In this document: one piece after another, positions 23,289 through 30,317 of the stretch | Numbering within the stretch: position 1 is the first letter of the stretch | Layout: each line of letters begins with the position of its first letter | NCBI GenBank assembly: GCA_002083475.1 | Contig: LWDI01000078.1 | Coordinates: 1 to 37,922, forward strand | Reading direction: 5' to 3' | Length of the DNA: 37,922 nucleotides | DNA from: Proteobacteria bacterium SG_bin5 | GTDB lineage: Bacteria > Pseudomonadota > Alphaproteobacteria > Sphingomonadales > Sphingomonadaceae | Made by a program: the position numbers and the translations under genes | Notes under the pieces: model-generated | Told to the model about the DNA's origin: nothing | Database searches by the model: none | Seen by the model: only the letters and a program-made list of their open reading frames with translations

Positions 23289-23795
23289 ATGGACATCCGC
23301 ACCGGCGTTTATCCGGGCACTTTCGATCCGGTGACGCTGGGTCATATGGACATCATCCGGCGCGGCGCGAAGCTCGTCGATCGGCTGGTGATCGGGGTGA
23401 CGACCAACCCGAGCAAGACGCCGATGTTCACCGTCGAGGAGCGCATGGCGATGGTGCAGCGCGAAGTCGCCGAGCTGGGCGACGAAATCCACGTCGTCAG
23501 CTTCGATTCGCTGCTCATGGATTTCGCCGAACGCGAAGGCGCGAGCGTGATCGTGCGCGGCCTGCGCGCGGTCGCCGACTTCGAATATGAATATCAGATG
23601 GCGGGGATGAACCAGCAGCTCAACAACCGCATCGAAACCGTGTTCTTGATGGCCGATGTCGCGCTGCAGCCGATCGCTAGCCGGCTGGTGAAGGAAATCG
23701 CGCTTTACGGCGGCGACATCCATAAATTCGTGACCCCGGCGGTGAACGCCGATGTCGTCGCGCGGGTGGCGGCGCTCGGGCGCAAAGGGGCATAG
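23289..23795 (+). CDS. coaD: Phosphopantetheine adenylyltransferase CoaD
   Basis: The 168-residue enzyme transfers AMP from ATP to 4'-phosphopantetheine, the fourth step of coenzyme A synthesis. The nucleotidyltransferase motif TFDPVTLGH (T11-H19) is intact. RGLRAVADFEYEYQMAGMN, a hallmark of the family, follows. The C-terminal motif usually written ISSxxVKE reads IASRLVKEIA. ATG 23289 gives the family N-terminus (MDIRTGVYPG). An ATG at 23265 in frame would add eight residues and is less likely. The length is standard. It is separated by 50 bp from the upstream CxxC gene. Confidence 0.96.
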   Translation: MDIRTGVYPGTFDPVTLGHMDIIRRGAKLVDRLVIGVTTNPSKTPMFTVEERMAMVQREVAELGDEIHVVSFDSLLMDFAEREGASVIVRGLRAVADFEYEYQMAGMNQQLNNRIETVFLMADVALQPIASRLVKEIALYGGDIHKFVTPAVNADVVARVAALGRKGA

Positions 23796-23869
23796 GCCGC
23801 GCGCCGCGCCCAATTGGCGCCGCAAAGAAACTGCTCTAATGGCGCGCCAAAGCCAGCCATGGGGAAGTC

Positions 23870-24559
23870 ATGCGTTCGTTGATCGGGGCCGTTGCCCTTG
23901 CCGTCAGTTTCGGGGCGAGTGGCCCCGCCGTCGCTCAAGTCATTCCCAGCGCGCGACCCGCGCCCGCCGACCAGAATGACAAGGAAAATCTCCTCTATCT
24001 CGATCTGTCGACCGGCGGCCGGGTGACGATCTGGTTGCGGCCCGACGTCGCGCCCAAGGCGGTCGAGCGCATCAAGACGCTCGCGCGCAAGCATTTCTAC
24101 GACGGGCTCACCTTCCACCGCGTGATCGACGGCTTCATGGCGCAGACCGGCGACCCCAAGGGTGACGGCACCGGCGGCTCCGACCTGCCCGACGTGCCGG
24201 CCGAGTTCAATTATCTACCGCACACCCGCGGCGCCGTCTCCGCCGCGCGCCAGGGCGCCGCCCCCGATGCGTCGCCCGAAGACAAGAAAAAGGCCGAAGA
24301 CAGCGCCAACAGCCAATTCTTCATCGTCTTCGAGCCCAATTTGAAGCTCGACTTCAAATATACGGTCTTCGGTCGCGTCGTCGACGGAATGCAATATGTC
24401 GATGCGATCGCGCGCGGCGAGCCGCCCGCCAATCCCAGCCGCATCCTTCACGCCTATATCGCCGCCGACAATCCGCCGCCCTATAGCGCCGAGGCGCCCG
24501 CCGCGACCGCCAATCCCGCGCTCGGCCCCGAGGTGACGCTGCCGGGAGCCAAGAACTGA
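23870..24559 (+). CDS. Exported cyclophilin-type peptidyl-prolyl isomerase
   Basis: The 229-residue protein has a signal peptide (MRSLIGAVALAVSFGASGPA, cut near AVAQ 23) and a cyclophilin domain (about 38-205). The catalytic core is present: FHRVIDGFMAQTGDP with the active-site Arg, then ANSQFFIVFEP and YTVFGRVVDGMQYVDAI. An insert of about 20 residues rich in Asp, Lys and Ala (APDASPEDKKKAEDS) lies before the NSQFF strand. The enzyme speeds proline isomerisation in periplasmic proteins. ATG 23870 has GGGGAAG upstream. The tail is Ala/Pro-rich. Its TGA overlaps the CTG start proposed for tsaB (CTGA, 24556-24559). Confidence 0.94.
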   Translation: MRSLIGAVALAVSFGASGPAVAQVIPSARPAPADQNDKENLLYLDLSTGGRVTIWLRPDVAPKAVERIKTLARKHFYDGLTFHRVIDGFMAQTGDPKGDGTGGSDLPDVPAEFNYLPHTRGAVSAARQGAAPDASPEDKKKAEDSANSQFFIVFEPNLKLDFKYTVFGRVVDGMQYVDAIARGEPPANPSRILHAYIAADNPPPYSAEAPAATANPALGPEVTLPGAKN

Positions 24560-25176
24560 GCGAGCGCACGCTCGTCATCGATACCGCGACCGCCGCTTGC
24601 TCGGTCGCGCTGATCGAGGGCGGGGAAGTGATCGCGGCGGCGCACGAAATCGTCGGGCGTGGTCACGCCGAACACCTGCTGCCGATGATCGCCGCGCTGC
24701 CCCAAGGTGGGCAAGCAAAGCAGGTGCTGGTCGATTGCGGCCCGGGCAGCTTCACCGGCATCCGCGTCGGGCTCGCCGCCGCGCGCGCGCTGGGGCTGGG
24801 CTGGGCGGCGGCGGTGCGCGGCTATTCGTCGCTCGCGCTGATCGCCGCGCGCGCCTTCGCCGATGCGCCGGGGTTGGGCGCGGTTGCCGTGGTGCTGGAA
24901 GGCGGGCATGGAGAAGTCTTCATGCAGAGCTTCGCCGCCTCGCCCTTCGCCGCGCTCGCCCCGCTCGCTTCGCGCCCGCCGGCCGAAGCGCGCGCCGCCG
25001 CGGGCGACTTGCCGCTCGTCGGCAGCGGGGTGCGCTGGCTCGATCCCGAGGCGGTGTCCGCGCCGCTCGCGCTGCCGGTCGCGGCCGATCTGCCGCTGCT
25101 GCCCCCGGCCTTCGCGATGCTGCCGGCGCGCCCGGTCTATGGCCGCCCGCCCGATGCGAAGCCCAAGGTGCGGTGA
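24556..25176 (+). CDS. tsaB: tRNA threonylcarbamoyladenosine protein TsaB, CTG start
   Basis: The 206-residue protein is TsaB, the partner of TsaD in making t6A37 on ANN-decoding tRNAs. The ASKHA-fold start TLVIDTATAACSVALIEGG is intact, as are HAEHLLPMI and the signature VDCGPGSFTGIRVGLAAARALGLG. No ATG, GTG or TTG lies between the in-frame stop at 24484 and the conserved first strand. The only start that keeps the fold is CTG 24556, which overlaps the cyclophilin stop (CTGA) and has GGGAG (24544-24548) seven nt upstream. GTG 24628 would remove the first beta hairpin. It overlaps rimI downstream by four bases (GTGA). A sequencing error at the start codon is the main alternative. Confidence 0.9.
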   Translation: MSERTLVIDTATAACSVALIEGGEVIAAAHEIVGRGHAEHLLPMIAALPQGGQAKQVLVDCGPGSFTGIRVGLAAARALGLGWAAAVRGYSSLALIAARAFADAPGLGAVAVVLEGGHGEVFMQSFAASPFAALAPLASRPPAEARAAAGDLPLVGSGVRWLDPEAVSAPLALPVAADLPLLPPAFAMLPARPVYGRPPDAKPKVR

Positions 25177-25571
25177 GCACGCATCTGATCGAATTGGTCG
25201 CCGGGGCGACCACCGACCTGGGCTTGGTCGATCAATTGATGAAGCGCGCCTTCGATCCCCGCTATGGGGAAGCCTGGACGCGGCCGCAATGCTTGGGAAT
25301 GCTAAGTCTTCCAGGCGTTTGGCTGACCATCGCGCGGCTGAACGGCGATCCCGCGGGCTTCGCGCTGGCGCGGGTAATGGGCGATGAGGCGGAACTTCTA
25401 TTGCTCGCGACGGTGCCCGAGGTGCGGCGATTGGGTGTTGGCGGTGCCTTGATGCGTTCCGCCATGGAGGAGGCGCGGCTGCGCGGCGCTAAGCGCTTGT
25501 ATCTAGAGGTGCGCTCGAACAACGACGCGATCGGCTTTTACGAGACATTGGGATTTCACAAGGTAGGTTAA
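25173..25571 (+). CDS. rimI: RimI-like N-acetyltransferase, C-terminally truncated
   Basis: The 132-residue GNAT protein starts at GTG 25173, overlapping tsaB by four bases. The acetyl-CoA loop is RRLGVGGALM, followed by LYLEVRSNNDAIGFYETLGF, the RimI hallmark with the catalytic Glu. RimI acetylates the N-terminal Ala of ribosomal protein S18. The reading frame stops at TAA 25569-25571, right after GFHKVG. The same frame then continues with RRGYYRGPGGQLFDAYTLAR and DVS to TGA 25641-25643, which is the normal RimI C-terminus. One base change would restore a full 156-residue protein. Codons around 25290-25510 (CTA, TTG, AGT) are rarer than in neighbours, hinting at relaxed selection. Real mutation, read-through or sequencing error are all possible. 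Confidence 0.85.
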   Translation: MSTHLIELVAGATTDLGLVDQLMKRAFDPRYGEAWTRPQCLGMLSLPGVWLTIARLNGDPAGFALARVMGDEAELLLLATVPEVRRLGVGGALMRSAMEEARLRGAKRLYLEVRSNNDAIGFYETLGFHKVG

Positions 25572-25643
25572 CGGCGCGGCTATTACCGTGGCCCGGGCGG
25601 TCAATTGTTCGACGCCTATACCCTGGCGCGTGACGTCAGTTGA
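25572..25643 (+). pseudogene. Detached in-frame C-terminus of rimI
   Basis: Twenty-three codons directly after the rimI TAA, in the same frame, encode RRGYYRGPGGQLFDAYTLAR then DVS and a TGA. The YY and DA(Y)xL pattern is typical of the last strand of RimI. No start codon suits independent translation. Confidence 0.75.
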
Positions 25644-25750
25644 AACCTTCCCCGTTTACTCAATTTATTGCTTGCATTGCGCGCGCCAAAAACAGATAGC
25701 GTTGTCAGCGCCCCTCGTCGGGCCGAATGCCAGATGCTGAAAGGATAACG
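25644..25750 (+). promoter_or_regulatory. AT-rich upstream region of mucR
   Basis: TTTACTCAATTTATTGC and CCAAAAACAGATAGC stand out against the GC-rich surroundings. T-A steps in AT-rich DNA are what MucR proteins bind, so autoregulation is plausible. No confident -35/-10 pair was found. Confidence 0.4.
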
Positions 25751-26167
25751 ATGGAAAGCCCGAACGAGTTGCAGGAGACGCTCATCGCGCTGACGGCCGA
25801 TATTGTCGCCGCCCATGTGAGCAACAACAGCGTCGCCGTGTCCGATCTGCCCACGCTGATCTCGAACGTGCACAACGCGCTGACCGGTCTTGGCGGCCCC
25901 GCTCCCGAGCCCGAGGTGAAGCAGGAACCGGCGGTTTCGGTGCGTTCGTCGGTGAAGCCCGACTATATCGTCTGCCTCGAAGACGGTAAGAAGCTGAAGA
26001 TGCTCAAGCGGCACCTGATGACCCATTATCAGATGACCCCCGAGCAATATCGCGCCAAGTGGAATTTGCCGGCCGATTACCCGATGGTCGCGCCGAACTA
26101 CGCCGAGCAGCGCCGCAATCTGGCGAAGAAGATCGGCCTGGGCACCAAGCGCCGCCGCGCGCGCTAA
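25751..26167 (+). CDS. MucR/Ros family zinc-finger regulator
   Basis: The 138-residue protein has an N-terminal oligomerisation region (ELQETLIALTADIVAAHVSN). A Ros-type zinc finger follows, then the basic tail KKIGLGTKRRRAR. In the finger (PDYIVCLEDGKKLKMLKRHL, then MTHYQMTPEQYRAKW) the ligands are C75, D78, H88 and H92. The second Cys of classical Ros is Asp, a variant I recall from other MucR proteins. MucR proteins bind AT-rich DNA with T-A steps and act as H-NS-like silencers of exopolysaccharide, motility and horizontally gained genes. ATG 25751 has AAGGATAA upstream. The 107 bp before it are unusually AT-rich (TTTACTCAATTTATTGC, from about 25651) and may hold a self-regulating site. 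It ends in a strong terminator. Confidence 0.95.
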   Translation: MESPNELQETLIALTADIVAAHVSNNSVAVSDLPTLISNVHNALTGLGGPAPEPEVKQEPAVSVRSSVKPDYIVCLEDGKKLKMLKRHLMTHYQMTPEQYRAKWNLPADYPMVAPNYAEQRRNLAKKIGLGTKRRRAR

Positions 26168-26191
26168 GCCGGCGGCCTAGGGCCATTTGAA

Positions 26192-26228
26192 GGGGCCGCG
26201 CGATCGAAGGGGGTCGCGCGGCCCTTTT
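26192..26228 (+). terminator. Rho-independent terminator after mucR
   Basis: A perfect 11-bp stem, GGGCCGCGCGA (26193-26203) with TCGCGCGGCCC (26214-26224), encloses a 10-nt loop and ends in TTTT (26225-26228). Confidence 0.9.
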
Positions 26229-26276
26229 CGTCCGCGCCGCGCGGGGCTATCGCGATGGGCGACGTTCGACGCAATC

Positions 26277-26711
26277 ATGGGGACCCCGGTGCCGCGCAAA
26301 ATCGATCTCGAAGCGCTTTGTGCCCAAAAGGGGCTGCGCATCACCGAACAGCGCCGCATCATCGCGCGCGTGCTTTCCGATGCCGATGATCATCCCGATG
26401 TCGAGCGCGTCTATGAACGCGCCTCGGCGATCGATCCGGGCATTTCGATCGCGACCGTTTACCGCACGGTGCGGCTGTTCGAGGAGGCGGGGATTCTCGA
26501 CCGCCATGATTTCGGCGACGGCCGCGCGCGTTACGAACCCGCGCCCGAGGCGCATCACGATCATCTGATCGACGTCGAGACGGGCCGGGTGATCGAATTC
26601 GTCGATCCCGAATTGGAATTGCTGCAAAAGCAAATCGCCGAGCGGCTGGGCTTCCGCCTGGTCGATCACCGCATGGAGCTTTACGGGGTCTCGCTTGATC
26701 GCAAGCCCTGA
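26277..26711 (+). CDS. Fur family metal-responsive repressor (Fur/Mur type)
   Basis: The 144-residue protein has a winged helix (LRITEQRRIIARVLSDADDH, then ISIATVYRTVRLFEEAGIL). Its metal-sensing domain is marked by HHDHLIDVETGRVIEF (H93-H96). The two CxxC pairs that bind structural zinc in E. coli Fur are missing: LICLDCGKV there reads LIDVETGRV here. This is the alphaproteobacterial pattern, where such proteins act as manganese (Mur) or haem/iron regulators, so the metal is not certain. ATG 26277 is used. A possible promoter (TTTTCG 26225-26230, 17 bp, TATCGC 26248-26253) overlaps the T-tract of the mucR terminator. The acyltransferase gene begins inside its last codons. Confidence 0.93.
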   Translation: MGTPVPRKIDLEALCAQKGLRITEQRRIIARVLSDADDHPDVERVYERASAIDPGISIATVYRTVRLFEEAGILDRHDFGDGRARYEPAPEAHHDHLIDVETGRVIEFVDPELELLQKQIAERLGFRLVDHRMELYGVSLDRKP

Positions 26712-27573
26712 GGCGCCGAGCGCGCGCGACCGGGCGGCGGCGGGGGAGGCGCCGCGCGTCTCCGCGATCGGTTGGACGCGGCTGTGGCTGCGCGCCGCGG
26801 GCCTCGCGCTGCTGCTGCTGCTGGTGCTGCCCTTTCATCTGGGGGTGCGGCTGTTCGGCTATGGCTCGCCTTTCCCGCGCGTCTATCTCGCGATCGCGGC
26901 GCGGCTTTGCGGCGCGCGGGTGCGGGTGCGCGGGACGCCGCTGAAGCGCGACGTGTTCTTCATCAGCAACCATGTCAGCTGGGTCGACATCATGGCGATC
27001 GCGGGCGCGAGCGGCACCGCCTTCGTCGCCAAGGCCGAGATCGCCGCCGCGCCGGTGGTCGGCTGGATGGCGCGGCAGAACCGCACCGTCTTCGTCGCGC
27101 GCGAGGATCGGCTGGGGGTGGCCGACCAAATCAACCGGCTGCGCGACGCGCTCGCCGAGAATTGGTCGGTGACGGTGTTTCCCGAAGGCACCACGACCGA
27201 CGGCTATTCGCTGCTGCCCTTCAAGACGCCGATGCTCAAAGTGCTCGAGCCGCCGCCGCCCGGGGTGATGGTGCAGCCGGTGCTGCTTTGGTACGGGCGC
27301 TGGGGGCGCGAGATCAGCTGGATCGGCGCCGAGCGCGGCAAGAACAACGCCGTGCGGCTGCTGTCGCGCCGGGGCAGCTTCAAGGTCGAAGTCGAGTTTC
27401 TGGAGCCCTTCCACCCACGCGATTTTCCCGGTCGCAAGGCGATCGCCGCGGAGAGTAGGCGGCGGATCGAAGAAGCGCTCGCGCGGCGGCTGGGGGCGCC
27501 CGCGCGGGACTTTCTGGGGCATGACGCGCTGGGCGCAGGGGCGCCGGTGCCGGGGGTGCCGGCGGGGGTTTAG
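26695..27573 (+). CDS. PlsC-type 1-acyl-glycerol-3-phosphate acyltransferase
   Basis: The 292-residue membrane-bound acyltransferase has one hydrophobic segment (about 29-50) before the catalytic domain. Motif I is NHxxxxD in FISNHVSWVDIMAIAG, motif II lies around ARQNRTVFVARED, and motif III is VFPEGTTTDG. It probably acylates lysophosphatidic acid or a related lysolipid, such as lyso-ornithine lipid. The start is TTG 26695, overlapping fur by 17 bases, with GGGG 5 to 8 nt upstream. No ATG occurs before the catalytic domain, so TTG is the best choice, though an internal start cannot be excluded. The fur-acyltransferase-miaB order is usual in sphingomonads. Confidence 0.88.
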   Translation: MIASPEAPSARDRAAAGEAPRVSAIGWTRLWLRAAGLALLLLLVLPFHLGVRLFGYGSPFPRVYLAIAARLCGARVRVRGTPLKRDVFFISNHVSWVDIMAIAGASGTAFVAKAEIAAAPVVGWMARQNRTVFVAREDRLGVADQINRLRDALAENWSVTVFPEGTTTDGYSLLPFKTPMLKVLEPPPPGVMVQPVLLWYGRWGREISWIGAERGKNNAVRLLSRRGSFKVEVEFLEPFHPRDFPGRKAIAAESRRRIEEALARRLGAPARDFLGHDALGAGAPVPGVPAGV

Positions 27574-27630
27574 CGCGCGCTGGTGACCGAGCCCGGGGTC
27601 ACGCCGAGTGCGAAGTTCGGCCCGTCCGCT

Positions 27631-27659
27631 TTGCGCTCGCGCGCGCGGGCGCGTATAGG
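27631..27659 (+). promoter_or_regulatory. Predicted promoter of miaB
   Basis: TTGCGC (27631-27636), a 17-bp spacer and TATAGG (27654-27659). The ATG lies 9 nt further on, so the mRNA would have almost no leader. Confidence 0.5.
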
Positions 27660-27667
27660 CGCGCGCC

Positions 27668-28966
27668 ATGACCCCCCGCACTTTCCACGTCAAAAGCTTC
27701 GGCTGCCAGATGAACGTCTATGACGGAGATCGCATGGCCGAACTCATGGCCGAACAGGGCCTGACCGCGACCGACGACGCCTATGCCGCCGATCTGGTGA
27801 TTCTGAACACCTGCCACATTCGCGAGAAGGCGACCGAGAAAGTCTATTCGGACATCGGCCGCCTGCGCAAACATGGCCAAGACCCGCTGATCGCGATCGC
27901 CGGCTGCGTCGCCCAAGCCGAAGGCGCCGAGATCGTCGCGCGCGCGAAAGTGGACGTCGTGGTCGGCCCGCAAGCCTATCACCGCTTGCCCGAACTCGTG
28001 GCGCGAGCCGTGTCGGGCACGGCGGCGATCGATACCGACATGCCCGCCGAAAGCAAATTCGGCCGCCTCCCCAAGCGCCGCCGGGTGCCGCCCTCGGCCT
28101 TTTTGACCGTGCAGGAGGGGTGCGACAAATTCTGCACCTATTGCGTGGTGCCCTATACGCGCGGCGCCGAGGTGAGCCGGCCGTTCGCCGCCATCCTCGA
28201 CGAGGCCAAGGCGCTGATCGACGCGGGCGCGCGCGAAATCACCTTGCTCGGGCAAAATGTGAACGCCTGGGACGACGAAGGCCGCGGCCTGCACGATCTG
28301 ATCGTGGCGCTCGACAAGCTCCCCGGCCTCGCGCGCATTCGCTACACGACCAGCCACCCCAATGACATGAGCGAGGGGCTGATCGCCGCCCACCGCGACG
28401 TCGAGAAATTGATGCCCTTCCTGCATCTGCCGGTGCAATCGGGGAGCGACCGCGTGCTCAAGGCGATGAACCGCAGCCACAGCGCCGGCGGCTATTTGCG
28501 CCTGCTCGAGCGCATCCGCGCGGCGCGGCCGGACATCGCTTTGTCGGGCGATTTCATCGTCGGCTTTCCGGGCGAGACCGAGGCCGAGTTTCTGGAGACT
28601 TTGGCGCTGGTCGATGCGGTCGGCTATGCCCAGGCCTTCAGCTTCAAATATTCCCCCCGCCCGGGGACGCCCGCCGCCGAGATGGCCGAGCAGGTCGCGC
28701 CGGAAGTGATGGACGACCGGCTGCAACGTCTGCAAGCCGCGCTCAACCGCGACCAAGCCGCCTTCAACGCGGCGAGCGTGGGGCGGCGCTGCGCGGTGCT
28801 GATCGAGCGCGAGGGCAAGAAGCCGGGGCAGAAGCTGGGCAAGTCGCCCTGGCTGCAATCGGTGATCGTCGAGGGCGGTTATGCGATCGGGGAGATGGTC
28901 GAGGTCGAGCTGGTGAGCGCGGGGCCGAATTCGGTGAGCGGGGTGGGGCTGCAGAGCGCTTCGTAA
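27668..28966 (+). CDS. miaB: tRNA-2-methylthio-N6-dimethylallyladenosine synthase MiaB
   Basis: The 432-residue radical-SAM methylthiotransferase converts i6A37 to ms2i6A37 in tRNAs reading codons that start with U. The N-terminal domain supplies the auxiliary cluster cysteines (FGCQMN with C13, LNTCHIREKA, IAGCVAQAEG). The radical-SAM motif is CxxxCxxC (C152, C156, C159) in EGCDKFCTYCVVPYTRG. Further matches are LLGQNVNAWDDEG, LHLPVQSGSDRVLKAMNR and FIVGFPGETEAEF. A C-terminal TRAM domain (about 370-430) binds tRNA. It is complete. ATG 27668 is 9 nt after a predicted -10 box and has no ribosome site. phoH would normally follow; here a 3.6-kb insertion separates them. Confidence 0.97.
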   Translation: MTPRTFHVKSFGCQMNVYDGDRMAELMAEQGLTATDDAYAADLVILNTCHIREKATEKVYSDIGRLRKHGQDPLIAIAGCVAQAEGAEIVARAKVDVVVGPQAYHRLPELVARAVSGTAAIDTDMPAESKFGRLPKRRRVPPSAFLTVQEGCDKFCTYCVVPYTRGAEVSRPFAAILDEAKALIDAGAREITLLGQNVNAWDDEGRGLHDLIVALDKLPGLARIRYTTSHPNDMSEGLIAAHRDVEKLMPFLHLPVQSGSDRVLKAMNRSHSAGGYLRLLERIRAARPDIALSGDFIVGFPGETEAEFLETLALVDAVGYAQAFSFKYSPRPGTPAAEMAEQVAPEVMDDRLQRLQAALNRDQAAFNAASVGRRCAVLIEREGKKPGQKLGKSPWLQSVIVEGGYAIGEMVEVELVSAGPNSVSGVGLQSAS

Positions 28967-28999
28967 GCCAGCCAGCCCGTCGCCCAAAAGCTCGCCCCT

Positions 29000-29103
29000 A
29001 GAGCGATTTCCAGGCAGGTGGAATCACCTGTCGACTCGGAAATCGCGGCAAATCAAAGATCTAGAGCGGCGATCCGATGCAATCGGATCGGAAACCGCTC
29101 TAG
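29000..29103. repeat. Double-hairpin intergenic repeat overlapping a stop codon
   Basis: First hairpin: GCGATTTCC (29003-29011) with GGAAATCGC (29038-29046), and inside it CAGGTG, loop GAAT, CACCTG (29015-29030). Second: CTAGAGCGG (29061-29069) with CCGCTCTAG (29095-29103), and inside it CGATCCGAT, loop GCA, ATCGGATCG (29070-29090). The right end contains the TAG stop (29100-29102) of the minus-strand porin gene. It probably acts as a shared transcription end for miaB and the porin operon. Confidence 0.8.
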
Positions 29104-30305
29104 CGCAGCCGGAAGGGCAGGACGATGTCAGCGGCGAGCGTCCATTGGTCCTGTCCGCGACCCTCGTCGAAGGGGCGTCCCGCGAGCGCGCGATCATAGC
29201 GTAGCTCGGGACGCAGCCGCACCCCCGCCGCGCCGCCGCGCTTCCAGGGGCGCCAGCTCAGGCCGGCGGTGAGCGACAGATAGGTCGCCGCCCCGACCAA
29301 TTGCGCGCTCGAAGCCAGGCCGAGTTGGGCATTGAGGGCATCGTTCACGCCCGGAAAGCGTGCGACGAACACGCCCTTGTCGTCGCGCCACAGCTCGGCG
29401 CGCCCGGCGATGCTGAGCCGCGGCCCCAGCGTATAGACGGCATATTGCGCGAAGCCCCCCGCCTCGGCGCGGAGGCCATCGTCGCGCACGTAATTGAGTT
29501 CGCTCACCAGCATCAGCCGCTTCGATATTTGCCAGGTGAGAAAGACGTCGTTCACGTAGCGCAGATCGCGATTGGGACGCACGCCCGGCGCGCCGCGCGG
29601 CAGTTCGGGGCCGATATGGCTGAGCGCCACCAGCGACAGAGCGTCGCGCGCATAGCCGAAACCGACGATGAAGGCGGCGGCGCCATTGTCGTCGCGCTCG
29701 ATCGATGCGTTAACGCCGGCATCGATCCCCGCGTAGATATCGAAGCCGCCGCGCAAATGCGTGGTCGTGAGCAGCCCGGCATGTTTGGTCGGCACGCCGA
29801 AGCTGAAGATATAGCTATGGCTGTAGAAGATGTTGTCGGGCGCCGCGAGCACCTCATAGCCGACCGGGCTGACATAGGAGCCGATCCGCACGTCGATCCC
29901 GCGCGCGACCGGCAGCCGCAGCCGCAATTGCGCCTCGACCACGTCGAATGCCGCGCGGTCGACCGTCGCGTCCGCGAACTGGCCGGTGAGCCGGGTATAG
30001 CGCGCGTCCGACCCGAACAGCAGCTGGAGATGGAACCCGGCGGTGATCACGCGCGGCGACGGATCGGGCGGTTTCTCGATCGTCAGCAGCGCTTGATTGA
30101 ACAGCGGCACATTGGCGCGATCGGTGAGCGGCGGGCCGGTGAGGGGGCTGCGCCCGCCCGGGCTGAGCGTGAGGCCGGCTTCGATGTCGCCGCTAATGCC
30201 GATCCGGTTGGCTGCCGGGGGCGCTTCTTGAGCGTCGGCGGGGGCGCCCGGCAAGACCGCCGTCAGCGCCACGGCGAGCCCCGCCATCATCGCGCGACGC
30301 CGCAT
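29100..30305 (-). CDS. Outer-membrane beta-barrel porin, BBP2/OmpL-like
   Basis: The 401-residue protein has a signal peptide (to about residue 25, ADAQ). Alternating beta strands follow, ending in a basic C-terminus (IVLPFRLR). The stretch RIGSYVSPVGYEVLAAPDN, then FYSHSYIFSFGVPTKHAGLL is the signature of the putative beta-barrel porin-2 family. It probably forms a 16-strand-type channel for small solutes; the solute is unknown. ATG 30305 starts the peptide. It is the last gene of the four-gene minus-strand operon, 12 bp after the cupin gene. The final stop lies inside a palindromic repeat. Confidence 0.85.
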   Translation of the reverse strand: MRRRAMMAGLAVALTAVLPGAPADAQEAPPAANRIGISGDIEAGLTLSPGGRSPLTGPPLTDRANVPLFNQALLTIEKPPDPSPRVITAGFHLQLLFGSDARYTRLTGQFADATVDRAAFDVVEAQLRLRLPVARGIDVRIGSYVSPVGYEVLAAPDNIFYSHSYIFSFGVPTKHAGLLTTTHLRGGFDIYAGIDAGVNASIERDDNGAAAFIVGFGYARDALSLVALSHIGPELPRGAPGVRPNRDLRYVNDVFLTWQISKRLMLVSELNYVRDDGLRAEAGGFAQYAVYTLGPRLSIAGRAELWRDDKGVFVARFPGVNDALNAQLGLASSAQLVGAATYLSLTAGLSWRPWKRGGAAGVRLRPELRYDRALAGRPFDEGRGQDQWTLAADIVLPFRLR

Positions 30306-30317
30306 CCCCCCGCCGCC

